Source: Streptomyces sp. NK08204 | Lineage (GTDB): Bacteria; Actinomycetota; Actinomycetes; Streptomycetales; Streptomycetaceae | DNA length: 64,000 nt | NCBI RefSeq assembly: GCF_020400585.1 | Contig: NZ_JAINVF010000005.1 | Coordinates: forward strand, 310,001-374,000 | Direction: 5' to 3' | Part shown: piece by piece, positions 17,647 through 25,735 of the stretch | How the letters are laid out: each line of letters begins with the position of its first letter | Numbering within the stretch: the first letter of the stretch is position 1 | Position numbers and translations under genes: made by a program | The notes under the pieces: generated by a model | The model's database searches: none | What the model was told of the DNA's origin: nothing | Seen by the model: the letters and a program-made list of their open reading frames with translations, nothing else

Positions 17647-18891
17647 TCATCGCCGTACCCGGCGCCCCGCCCCGACGGCAGTGGTCGCCCAGCCCAGCAG
17701 CAGCCACACGCCCGCCACCGCGCAGACCCCGCCCCATCCCCAGTGGCCGTACGCCGGTCCGGCCAGGGCGGAGGCGATGGCGCCGCCCGCGAAGCTCGAC
17801 ACCATGTACGCGGTGTTGGCGGTCGCGGGGGTGTCGGTGGTGGTGAGGGCGAGGGTCTGGTTGGCGACGAGGGAGGCGACCAGGCCCGCGTGGAGCACGA
17901 CCGCGCCCGCGAAGAGCGCGGCGAGCGCGTGCCCGCCGAGCCAGAACAGCGGGACGCAGACGGCGGCGAGCAGATAGGCGGAGCGGACCACCTTGCCGGC
18001 GCCGAGGCGGTCCACGAGCCCGCCCGCGAGCGGCGCCACCGCGCTCGCCGACAGTCCGAACAGTCCGAACAGTCCGGCAGTCGCGGTCGACAGCCCGTAG
18101 CGGGGGCCGGTCAGCAGCAGCGCGAGCGAGGTCCACAGGGCGCTCCACGCGCCGAACATCCCGGCCTGCCTCACGCAGGCCCGCCACAGGTCGGGCGAGC
18201 GGCGGACGAGCCCCGGCAGGGCGGTCAGCCCGGCGAACACCGGGCCGCGGCGGCGCGGGCGGTCCTCCCGGGGCAGGGCGTAGGCGGTGACCAGTCCCAG
18301 CCCCGCCGTCAGGACGGCGGCTCCGGCCAGCACCACCCGCCAGCCGTACGCCTGCCCGATCAGCCCGCCGAGGACGCGCGCCGCGACGATGCCGACGAAC
18401 AGCCCGGAGATGACGGCGGCGACATGGCGGGCCCGCCGGTCGGCGGGAGCGCGGGCGGCGACCAGCGGGACCAGCAGCTGGGGCACGACGGTGGCGGCGG
18501 AGGCCACCAGGATGGCGGCGGCCAGCGCGGTGGTCCCGGTCGCCGCGGCGCCGGCTGCCAGCGCGGCGGCGGCGACCAGTGAGAGGACGCCGACCAGGCG
18601 CCGCCTGTCGAGGCTGTCGCCGAGCGGGGCGAAGAAGAGCAGGCCCGCCGCGTAGCCGAACTGAGCGACCGAGGCGACCCAGGCGACCCCGGAGGGGGTC
18701 GAGCCGAAGGCGTGGGCGATCAGCGGCAGCAGCGGGGCGGCGAGGTAGATGTTCGCGGCCGTCACGGCGGTGCACAGCGCGATCAGGGCGAGAGGGAGGC
18801 CGGGGCTCTGCTCCGCCCGGGTCCGGGCCTGTGTGCGCGGCGGATCCTCACGCGTGGCGGTGGCGGTGGCGGCGACGGTTGTCTGCGGCAT
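17647..18891 (-). CDS. MFS transporter (DHA1-like efflux type)
   Basis: A 414-residue, 12-helix major facilitator protein. After a hydrophilic head (to about 30), helix 1 begins near ALIALCTAVTAANIYLAAPLLP. The signature between helices 2 and 3 is PLGDSLDRRRLVG, matching the MFS G-D-x-x-G/D-R-R/K-x pattern. The closest well-known type is the arabinose-efflux-like DHA1 group, so drug or metabolite export is likely. It is divergent from a TetR gene with two shared operator-like palindromes between them, which implies control by that repressor. The substrate is unknown. Confidence 0.88.
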   Translation of the reverse strand: MPQTTVAATATATREDPPRTQARTRAEQSPGLPLALIALCTAVTAANIYLAAPLLPLIAHAFGSTPSGVAWVASVAQFGYAAGLLFFAPLGDSLDRRRLVGVLSLVAAAALAAGAAATGTTALAAAILVASAATVVPQLLVPLVAARAPADRRARHVAAVISGLFVGIVAARVLGGLIGQAYGWRVVLAGAAVLTAGLGLVTAYALPREDRPRRRGPVFAGLTALPGLVRRSPDLWRACVRQAGMFGAWSALWTSLALLLTGPRYGLSTATAGLFGLFGLSASAVAPLAGGLVDRLGAGKVVRSAYLLAAVCVPLFWLGGHALAALFAGAVVLHAGLVASLVANQTLALTTTDTPATANTAYMVSSFAGGAIASALAGPAYGHWGWGGVCAVAGVWLLLGWATTAVGAGRRVRR

Positions 18892-18923
18892 GAACGGGAT
18901 ACCCCCTGGACCCTCTGCTTGCC

Positions 18924-18996
18924 AACTAACTGGTTGGTTGCCTGTCTGTCGACAGTCTGTGCCGAGCGCGGATCTGTGTCAACCAAATAGTTGGTT
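18924..18996. promoter_or_regulatory. Twin operators between MFS and TetR genes
   Basis: Two 16-bp sites matching at 13 positions: AACTAACTGGTTGGTT (18924-18939) and AACCAAATAGTTGGTT (18981-18996), 57 bases apart. The second has perfect AACCAA/TTGGTT arms. One lies near each divergent start, as expected for autoregulated TetR/efflux pairs. Confidence 0.8.
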
Positions 18997-19026
18997 ACTT
19001 GTCCTGTGCGGCCCTACCCTGTCCCC

Positions 19027-19608
19027 ATGGCAGCAGTCAGGGACCCCGAGGCCACCAAGGCCCGCATCTTCGACGCGGCGGTCGCCGAGTTCGCCCGGCA
19101 CGGCATCGCAGGCGCCCGCATCGACCGCATCGCCGCCGCGGCCAAGGCCAACAAGCAGCTGATCTACGCCTACTTCGGCAACAAGGCGGAGCTGTTCACC
19201 CAGGTCCTGGGCAGGTGCATGGTCGACCTGGCCGCCGCAGTGCCCATCGACCCCGACGACATCGAGGGGTGGATCGACCGCCTCCTCGACTACCACGCCG
19301 CCCACCCGGAGCTGCTGCGCCTGCTCTTCTGGGAGGGCATCGAGTACGGCACCGCCGAACTTCCTGACGAGGCGCAGCGCCAGGACCACTACGCCCGCAA
19401 GGTCGCCTCGATCGAGGACGGCCAGGACCGGGGTGTCATCACGGACGCGATTCCGCCCGGTGACCTGTTGTTCCTGCTCATCGCCATCGCCAACTGGATC
19501 GCCGTCGTACCGCAGATGGGACGCATCCTCACCGGCACCGAGGACACCGACCGCGCCCGCCTGCGGGCCTCGGTCAAGGAGGCGGCCCGCAGGCTGACGG
19601 CGAAGTGA
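19027..19608 (+). CDS. TetR-family repressor
   Basis: A 193-residue regulator. The N-terminal helix-turn-helix domain (about 5-55) reads ATKARIFDAAVAEFARHGIAGARIDRI, with the recognition helix ANKQLIYAYFGNK. The C-terminal ligand domain (60-193) resembles TetR_C of the AcrR group, with helix LLFLLIAIANWIAVVP. The ATG of MAAVRDPEA was preferred over the upstream GTG because family members begin just before the first helix. It probably represses both itself and the divergent MFS transporter through the paired AACCAA-TTGGTT sites; the inducer is unknown. It ends 12 bases from the convergent PAS gene. Confidence 0.9.
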   Translation: MAAVRDPEATKARIFDAAVAEFARHGIAGARIDRIAAAAKANKQLIYAYFGNKAELFTQVLGRCMVDLAAAVPIDPDDIEGWIDRLLDYHAAHPELLRLLFWEGIEYGTAELPDEAQRQDHYARKVASIEDGQDRGVITDAIPPGDLLFLLIAIANWIAVVPQMGRILTGTEDTDRARLRASVKEAARRLTAK

Positions 19609-19620
19609 GCCCCAGGTGAG

Positions 19621-22600
19621 CTAGTTGGTACCGATCCGCGCCAGCAGATCCACAATTCGCGACTGCACCTCGGCGCTGGTGGAGCGCTCGGCGAGGAACA
19701 GCACGGTCTCGCCCGAGGCCAGCCTGGGCAGGTCGGCCGGGTCGACAGCAGCGGTGTACACGACGAGCGGGGTGCGGTTGAGCTGCCCGTTCGCATGCAG
19801 CCAGTCCACGATCCCGGCCTGCTGCCGGTGGACCCGCATCAGATCCATCACCACGAGGTTCGGCCGGAACTGCCCTGCCAGCGTCACCGCGTCGGCATCG
19901 CTCGCGGCCCGTGCCACCTGCATCCCGCGCCGCTCCAGCGTCGCGGTCAGCGCCAGCGCGATTTCCGCGTGCTCCTCGATGAGCAGGACGCGCGGCGGAT
20001 GCTGCTCGCTGTCACGCGGGGCCAGCGCCTTCAGGAGCACGGCGGGGTCAGCGCCGTACGCCGCCTCGCGCGTCGCCTGCCCGAGCCCGGCCGTGACCAG
20101 CACCGGCACCTCGGCGGCGACCGCCGCCTGGCGCAGCGACTGGAGCGCGGTCCGGGTGATCGGCCCGGTCAGCGGGTCGACGAACAGCGCGGCGGGGAAC
20201 GCCGCGATCTGCGCGTCGACCTCCTCGCGCGAGTGCACGATGACGGGCCGGTAGCCGCGGTCGCTCAGCGCCTGCTGGGTCGTCACGTCCGGAGCGGGCC
20301 ACACCAGCAGCCGACGCGGGTTGTCCAGCGGCTCCGGGGGCAGCTCGTCGTCCATCGGGCGCGGGCGCGGGGGGTCCGCGACCTCGACGGCCCCGCCGGG
20401 ACCGTCCAGCGGCTCGGGCCCCTCGGCGGCGTTGGCGTCCGGGGCTCCGATGGCGTACGACCGTCCGGCACCCTCGGTGCCGGGGGCGAGCAGCGGCTGG
20501 CCGGCGAGGGACTGCCCGGCGAGCGGTTGCCCGGTTCCGGTCGGGCCCGGCAGCGAGGGCTGTGCGGGTTGCGTGGGTGGCTGCGCGGACGGCTGCTCGG
20601 CCGCCGGATGCGGACGGGCCTCCTGCTCCGGCTGCGGCTGTGCCTCCGCGCGGGCCGCCGGGTCGGGCGGCGTGCCCAGCTTGCGTCGGCGGCCGGAACC
20701 GCCCGGCGCGTGCGGGGCCGGAGTCGCCGTCGGCTGCTGCGCCTGCGCGGCCTGGCGCACGAACGGCACCCCCTGCCCCAGCGTCCGCACGCTGAAGGCC
20801 CGCCCCTGAGTCGAGTTCGGGTCGAAGGGCCGCCCCTGAGTCGAGTTCGGGTCGAACACGCCTGCCCCCGCGGCCTCGGCGGGCAGCGGCTGAGCACCCG
20901 GCGGCGTCTGAACGGCGGCGCGCGCCGGGGGGAGCGGGGTGCCGGGCGCCGGAGTGGCGGGTACGGGGGTGCCCGCGCCCGGGGTCGCATCGGCGCCGGG
21001 CCACTGTGCCGGGACGGTGGCCGCGGGAGTGCCGGCGGGCGGGGTCGGTGCACCCTGCGCCGCCTGGGCCTCCGCGGGCAGCGGCTGGGCAGCTGTCGGG
21101 GTGCCCGCCGCCGGGGTGGACTGTGCCACCGGGGCAGCCGTGGCGTGGATCTGCGGGACCTGCGGGACCTGCGGGACCTGCGGGGACTGTGGGCCTTGGG
21201 GCTGCGGCTGCTGGGCCTGGGCGGGCGTGGCGGGCGGAGGCACGGGTACGCCCTCGCCCAGGGTGCCCTGGGCGGGGACGACGACTGGGGGAACGGCGGC
21301 CGGGGGAACGACGGCCGGGGGAACGACGGCCGGGGGTACGGCGGCCTGGACGGGGATGCCCTGCCCGGCAGTTCCCTGCGCCGGGATGCCGGGCACCGGT
21401 GTCGCCTGACCGGCGGCGGCCGTAGCCGCGGCGGCAGGTGTCGCCGCCGTCGGTGCGGGAACGGCCGCCGGCAGACCCTGCGGAGCGACCGGCTGCGGTC
21501 CGACCGGCTGCGCGGGCTCCGCCGGCTGGGCCACCGCCCGGCGGCGCCGCCCGGTCGGGCCGCTCGTGGGGTGCGGCTGGGGCGGGGTGTGCTCCTCCGC
21601 CTGGTTGAGCGGTACGGCGTCGTGCCGCCCGTCGTCACCGGGCACGTGTTCGACGGCCACCGGCATCTGCGCGGGCACCTGCACCGCCTGACCGGGCACC
21701 TGCACCGCCTGACCGGGCAGTGCGCCCTGCGCCGGGCCGACCGGACCGGCCGCCTGCGGCAGCGCTTCCGCCGCCACGGCAGCCACGCCGGCCATGCCAG
21801 GCACATCAGTCACGTCTGTCGCCGCGTCAGCGGACTCCGGGGAGCGGTCGGCCTCGGCCGGCGGCAGGGCGAAGACCGTCCGCCCGACACCCGCCTCCTG
21901 GGCCGCGGCACGCTCCGCCGCGGCGGCCAGCGCACGACGGCGCCGCCCGGTGGGCCGGCCGTCCTCATCCGGCTCGGACTCCGCGCCCGTGGTCCCCGAG
22001 GCCGGCGCCGGTTCCCCACTGCCGCTGTCGCCGCGGCCGTCGCCGACGGCGGGCAGCGCGGGCGGCAGGGCGGCCTGCGGCGCGCCGGAGTCGCGCCGGG
22101 CACGCCGTCCCGTGGGCGCGGGCACACCCTGCGGCGGTACGGCACCGCCGAGCCCCGTACCGACCGCGGCGGTCCCCGCCGCATGCTCGGCGGCGGTCAC
22201 CACGGCACCCTCGGCCGCGGCACCGTCTGCGCTGCCGTGTTCGTTCCCGGGGTTGTTGCTCTCGGCGGGCCGCCCGCGCCGTCGCCCGGTCCCGCCGGAC
22301 GGGGTCTCCGTGGCCGCCTCGGCGTCGGTGCCCGGACCGGTCTCCTCGGCCGCCGCCCCGGCCCGCCTGCGGCGCCGCCCGGTCGGCGTGGGGGCTTCCG
22401 ACCCGCTGCCGTCGGACTCGCCCGGAACATCGCTCTCCAGGAAGGCGTCCGTGGAGGCCCGCCGGGCCCGCCGACGTCCGCCACCGGTGCCCTGTTCGGC
22501 CGCGGTGGTGCCCATGGCCGGAGTCTCGGCATACCCGGTGCCGTCCTGGCTCTGGCCCTGGACGGCGACCGTACCGGTCCCGCCCCCGGGAACGGCCCCG

Positions 22601-24261
22601 GCCCCGCCGCCGAGCGGTACTTCGAGGACGTACGCGCTGCCGCTCATGCCCGGCACCTCGTGCGTCTGGAGCACCCCGCCGTGCGCGCGCACGATCCCGC
22701 GCACGATCGGCTCGTGCACCGGGTCTCCGCCGGCGTACGGGCCGCGCACCTCGATCCGCGCGACCTCGCCGCGCTGTGCCGCCGCGACCACGACGGTGTT
22801 GTCCAGGTAACCACCCGCGGAGACGGGCGAGTTGCCGGTCGCGTCGACGCCCGCCACGTCCGCCACGAGATGCGCGAGCGCGGTGGCGAGCCGCTGTGGG
22901 TCGACCTCGGCCTCGATGGGCGGTGCGTGCACGGCGAACTGCACCCGCCCCGGCCCGATGAGCTCGACAGCTCCCTCGACACCGGCGGCGACGACGGCGT
23001 CCAGCATCACCTTCGTACGGGTGATGTCCTCCGCGCCCGCGTCGAGACGCTGGTAGCCGAGGACGTTGTCGATGAGGGTGGTGATGCGGGAGTAGCCGGC
23101 GGAGAGGTGATGCAGCACCTGGTTGGCCTCGGGCCACAGCTGTCCGGCGTCGTCGGAGGCCAGGGCGGACAGTTCGCGCCGCAGCTCGTCGAGCGGCCCG
23201 CGCAGCGACTGCCCGAGCAGCGTGAGGAGCTGCTCGTGCCGTCCGGCGAGGGCGTCGTAGCGGTCCTTCTCCCGCTCGGCGAGCGAGGCGTACCGCTCCT
23301 CGTGGGCCGCCAGCTCCTCCCGGTGCGTCTCGTCCAGCTCCTCCACCTCGGTGACGTGCTGCTGACGCAGCGCGGTGAGGTCCGAGGCGTGCTCCTCGGA
23401 GAGCCGTTCCAGCTCGTCGGCGTGTGCCTTCTCCAGCGCGGCCTTCTCCTCGGCGAGCGAGTCGTACGGCCGCCGGTCGGTGAAGGTCATCACGGCACCG
23501 ACGAGCTGGTCGCCGTCGCGGACGGGCGCGGTGGTGAGGTCGACGGAGACCTGCTCCCCGGCCTTCGACCACAGCACCTGCCCGCGCACCCGGTGCTTGC
23601 GTCCGGAACGCAGGGTGTCGGCGAGCGGGGACTCCGCGTACGGGAAGGGAGAGCCGTCGGCGCGGGAGTGCAGCACGAGGGTGTGCAGCTCCTTGCCGCC
23701 CAGCTCACCGGCCCGGTAGCCCAGTATCTGGGCGGCGGCCGGATTGACGAGCACGATCCGGCCGTCCGTGTCCGTCCCCACGACGCCCTCGGCCGCGGCC
23801 CGCAGGATCATCTCGGTCTGCCGCTGCGAGCGGGCCAGCTCGGCCTCGGTGTCGACGGTCCCGGACAGGTCCCGGACGACGATCATCAGCAGTTCGTCGC
23901 CGGTGTATCCGTAACCGTCGTAGGCCTGCTGACCGTTCTCCAGGTTCGCGCTGGTGACCTCGACCGGGAACTCGGTCCCGTCCGTGCGCCGGGCGACCAT
24001 CCGCGCCGGCTTGGTCCGCCCGCGCGGGTCCATGTGATCGGGGCGCCGCATGGAGCCCGGGATCAGCCGCGAGTCGAACTGCGGCAGGAGATCGAGCAGG
24101 CCGCGCCCGACGAGTGCCGTTCCCGGCGCCTCGAAGGCCTCCAGCGCGATGGTGTTGGCGTTGACGACGGTTCCGTTCGCGTTGACCAGGACCAACGCGT
24201 CGGGCAGTGCGTCGAGTATGGCTGCGAGGCGAGCAGCGCCTCGGGATGGCCTGCTGCTCAC
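19621..24261 (-). CDS. Giant PAS pseudo-histidine kinase with disordered linker and two receivers
   Basis: A 1546-residue cytoplasmic signalling protein. The order is two PAS domains (about 10-130 and 146-265), a charged coiled coil (270-340), a kinase-like core (345-565), a linker of about 750 residues rich in Pro, Ala, Gln and Gly, and two receiver domains (about 1317-1415 and 1420-1546). The kinase core is degenerate: the H box reads GQSLRGPLDELR with glutamine where histidine is expected, the N box ALAHLVADVAG lacks its asparagine, and no GxGLG motif is seen. Both receivers keep an aspartate in the phosphorylation position (D1362 in LFVDPLT, D1473 in VVMDLMR). The linker carries seven GRRRR-type clusters near 595, 627, 659, 718, 771, 902 and 1188. 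It probably acts as a scaffold or phosphate sink; no partner kinase is adjacent. Confidence 0.85.
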   Translation of the reverse strand: MSSRPSRGAARLAAILDALPDALVLVNANGTVVNANTIALEAFEAPGTALVGRGLLDLLPQFDSRLIPGSMRRPDHMDPRGRTKPARMVARRTDGTEFPVEVTSANLENGQQAYDGYGYTGDELLMIVVRDLSGTVDTEAELARSQRQTEMILRAAAEGVVGTDTDGRIVLVNPAAAQILGYRAGELGGKELHTLVLHSRADGSPFPYAESPLADTLRSGRKHRVRGQVLWSKAGEQVSVDLTTAPVRDGDQLVGAVMTFTDRRPYDSLAEEKAALEKAHADELERLSEEHASDLTALRQQHVTEVEELDETHREELAAHEERYASLAEREKDRYDALAGRHEQLLTLLGQSLRGPLDELRRELSALASDDAGQLWPEANQVLHHLSAGYSRITTLIDNVLGYQRLDAGAEDITRTKVMLDAVVAAGVEGAVELIGPGRVQFAVHAPPIEAEVDPQRLATALAHLVADVAGVDATGNSPVSAGGYLDNTVVVAAAQRGEVARIEVRGPYAGGDPVHEPIVRGIVRAHGGVLQTHEVPGMSGSAYVLEVPLGGGAGAVPGGGTGTVAVQGQSQDGTGYAETPAMGTTAAEQGTGGGRRRARRASTDAFLESDVPGESDGSGSEAPTPTGRRRRRAGAAAEETGPGTDAEAATETPSGGTGRRRGRPAESNNPGNEHGSADGAAAEGAVVTAAEHAAGTAAVGTGLGGAVPPQGVPAPTGRRARRDSGAPQAALPPALPAVGDGRGDSGSGEPAPASGTTGAESEPDEDGRPTGRRRRALAAAAERAAAQEAGVGRTVFALPPAEADRSPESADAATDVTDVPGMAGVAAVAAEALPQAAGPVGPAQGALPGQAVQVPGQAVQVPAQMPVAVEHVPGDDGRHDAVPLNQAEEHTPPQPHPTSGPTGRRRRAVAQPAEPAQPVGPQPVAPQGLPAAVPAPTAATPAAAATAAAGQATPVPGIPAQGTAGQGIPVQAAVPPAVVPPAVVPPAAVPPVVVPAQGTLGEGVPVPPPATPAQAQQPQPQGPQSPQVPQVPQVPQIHATAAPVAQSTPAAGTPTAAQPLPAEAQAAQGAPTPPAGTPAATVPAQWPGADATPGAGTPVPATPAPGTPLPPARAAVQTPPGAQPLPAEAAGAGVFDPNSTQGRPFDPNSTQGRAFSVRTLGQGVPFVRQAAQAQQPTATPAPHAPGGSGRRRKLGTPPDPAARAEAQPQPEQEARPHPAAEQPSAQPPTQPAQPSLPGPTGTGQPLAGQSLAGQPLLAPGTEGAGRSYAIGAPDANAAEGPEPLDGPGGAVEVADPPRPRPMDDELPPEPLDNPRRLLVWPAPDVTTQQALSDRGYRPVIVHSREEVDAQIAAFPAALFVDPLTGPITRTALQSLRQAAVAAEVPVLVTAGLGQATREAAYGADPAVLLKALAPRDSEQHPPRVLLIEEHAEIALALTATLERRGMQVARAASDADAVTLAGQFRPNLVVMDLMRVHRQQAGIVDWLHANGQLNRTPLVVYTAAVDPADLPRLASGETVLFLAERSTSAEVQSRIVDLLARIGTN
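20801..20860 (-). repeat. 30-bp tandem duplication in the PAS-protein linker
   Basis: Two nearly identical 30-bp units starting CGCCCCTGAGTCGAGTTCGG at 20801 and 20831. They encode a repeated FDPNSTQGR in the protein at 19621-24261. Confidence 0.85.
21151..21186 (-). repeat. 9-bp tandem repeat (QVP units)
   Basis: Four copies of CTGCGGGAC, the last with one change, encoding repeated Gln-Val-Pro in the disordered linker. Confidence 0.85.
21286..21345 (-). repeat. 15-bp tandem repeat (AVVPP units)
   Basis: Four 15-bp units based on CGGGGGAACGACGGC (two exact, two with small changes), encoding Pro-Pro-Ala-Val-Val-type repeats in the same linker. Confidence 0.85.
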
Positions 24262-24331
24262 GAGACGCTTCCTCCCTGTTACCGCATCTTGCCGACCGCT
24301 CGGGCCATCTTGCCAACCGGCCCGCGAGGTG

Positions 24332-24973
24332 TCACGCGAGGGAGTCTAAGGGCACGGGTTGCGCTTGCGACGCCGGATGAGAGGGAGGTCCCACGAGGAA
24401 GTGACGGCGAACGCGTGACCGCATTGCTTCAGCTCCCCGACGGCTCCCCGGGACCGCCGCGGGGCCTTTGCGCCCCCGACCGTTCCGTCGTGAACCTGCC
24501 TCGTCGGCAGGGGGCTGCGCAGGTGAACCGAAGGAGGGCAGGAGAGGAACCATCCTGTCCCACCGCCCGACCTCACACCCGTTGCTGCGGTCGTACGTCG
24601 CGTCGACCGGGCGTCCGGCCCAGGTTCCGGTGACATGAGCAGTGGCCGGTCCGCCGTGGAGCCTGGTGCAGGAGCTCATGGGCGCCACCGGGGCGAAGGG
24701 GTCCCGCCCCCAGCGCGTGTTCGCGTCGAGCACCCGGCAGGCCCCCGCCGCATCCGGATGCCGCCCGCCCTCCGGATGACAGAACACCTCGTACGTCCCG
24801 TCCCGCCCCACGCCCGCGTGCCGGACGACGACGGTGAGGTGATCAACGGGCTCCGCCCCGGCCGAGGCGGCGGGTACGGCCCCCAGGGCGCCGCCGGCCC
24901 AGAGCGAACCGGCGAGGGCGGCGACGGCGACTCGGTACGACGCCGCGACGGAAGACGACAGCACGGAAACCAT
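24332..24973 (-). CDS. Subtilisin-inhibitor-like (SSI) protein with basic C-terminal tail
   Basis: A 213-residue secreted protein. A signal peptide (about 1-38, VAVAALAGSLWAGG core) precedes an SSI domain (about 43-147). The fold signatures are seen: CHPEGGRHPDAAGAC, PFAPVAP, the reactive loop SCTRLHGGP and GTWAGRPVDATYDRSNGCE. The four cysteines (65, 79, 102, 133) match the two SSI disulfides. By alignment with the classical MCPMVYDP loop, the P1 residue is R104, predicting inhibition of trypsin-like proteases. Classical inhibitors end soon after the last cysteine; here about 65 basic residues (SRRNGRGRKG, RSRVRRHF) follow, perhaps through loss of the original stop or a frameshift. Confidence 0.8.
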   Translation of the reverse strand: MVSVLSSSVAASYRVAVAALAGSLWAGGALGAVPAASAGAEPVDHLTVVVRHAGVGRDGTYEVFCHPEGGRHPDAAGACRVLDANTRWGRDPFAPVAPMSSCTRLHGGPATAHVTGTWAGRPVDATYDRSNGCEVGRWDRMVPLLPSFGSPAQPPADEAGSRRNGRGRKGPAAVPGSRRGAEAMRSRVRRHFLVGPPSHPASQAQPVPLDSLA

Positions 24974-25165
24974 GCCCTGCCCAACGCGCGCCCGCGCCGG
25001 ACGTTCCGGCCGCCCCCCTTCCGAAGTCTCACCGCCGCCTCGCCGAGGAAGCCCTTTGCCCTGTGGCCTTCCTCCCTAGTACCGTGGGGGGCGATTGGTG
25101 ACACCGCACTCGGCTGTGTCATCATCTGCACGCACCACTCGCGCGCTCGCGGGAGCGGTTGTGCT

Positions 25166-25256
25166 GGAGGCGTCGCCTAGTCCGGTCTATGGCGCCGCAC
25201 TGCTAATGCGGTTTGGGCCTTAAAGCCCATCGAGGGTTCAAATCCCTCCGCCTCCG
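25166..25256 (+). tRNA. tRNA-Ser(GCU)
   Basis: Acceptor GGAGGCG (25166-25172) pairs perfectly with CGCCTCC (25249-25255); discriminator G. The loop CTGCTAA gives anticodon GCT at 25202-25204, a long variable arm follows, T arm GGTTCAAATCC. CCA is not encoded. Confidence 0.97.
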
Positions 25257-25264
25257 CTTCCGAT

Positions 25265-25297
25265 CCGAAGCCCCGGTCCCCAGGACCGGGGCTTCGG
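25265..25297 (+). terminator. tRNA-Ser(GCU) terminator
   Basis: Perfect 15-bp stem CCGAAGCCCCGGTCC (25265-25279) with its complement (25283-25297), 3-nt loop, followed by TGTTTTC. Confidence 0.9.
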
Positions 25298-25474
25298 TGT
25301 TTTCCCGCCCGCGGTGGCCGCGGCAGGCGGATCCCCAAGGGCTCCACTCCGCGTTTGCGCAGGTCACAAGGGGTGTGCGGATCGGATTTCACATGACGGC
25401 GGCAGTCATGTAATGTTCTTCCTGTCGCCGGGACGGGCCGAAAGGCCGGGAACGAAGACGAAACAAAAGAACAA

Positions 25475-25547
25475 GCACTCGTAGCTTAACGGATAGAGCA
25501 TCTGACTACGGATCAGAAGGTTGCAGGTTCGAATCCTGCCGAGTGCA
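25475..25547 (+). tRNA. tRNA-Arg(ACG)
   Basis: Acceptor GCACTCG (25475-25481) pairs with CGAGTGC (25540-25546); discriminator A. The stem TCTGA/TCAGA encloses CTACGGA with anticodon ACG at 25508-25510. A34 is presumably deaminated to inosine by the TadA encoded at 42876-43331. The T loop is TTCGAAT; CCA is not encoded. Confidence 0.97.
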
Positions 25548-25556
25548 CATGAGATG

Positions 25557-25584
25557 AGAGGCCCCGGAGAGATCCGGGGCCTCT
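25557..25584 (+). terminator. tRNA-Arg(ACG) terminator
   Basis: 12-bp stem AGAGGCCCCGGA (25557-25568) with its complement (25573-25584), GAGA loop, then TGCGTTT. Confidence 0.85.
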
Positions 25585-25735
25585 TGCGTTTCCGGAGGCG
25601 TACAGCGAGCCCAGGTCGTGGGAACGCACCGGCGTGACGCCGCGCGCATCCTCGAGCACGCTGCGGCACGCCCGCCCCGAAGGGGCCTCCCGCCCGCAGG
25701 GCGTTGTCAGACCCAACGCCTTACCCTCACGAGTG

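Noticed and set aside
19795..24633. A plus-strand open frame of about 1600 codons
   Set aside because: It is antisense to the PAS protein; long antisense frames are expected at this GC content, and its product is Arg/Gly-rich without any domain.
25236..25257. Match to the 3' end of tRNA-Ser(UGA) as the far att site of the island at 10.4 kb
   Set aside because: It is the T arm and acceptor of an intact tRNA-Ser(GCU); the similarity reflects the shared tRNA family.
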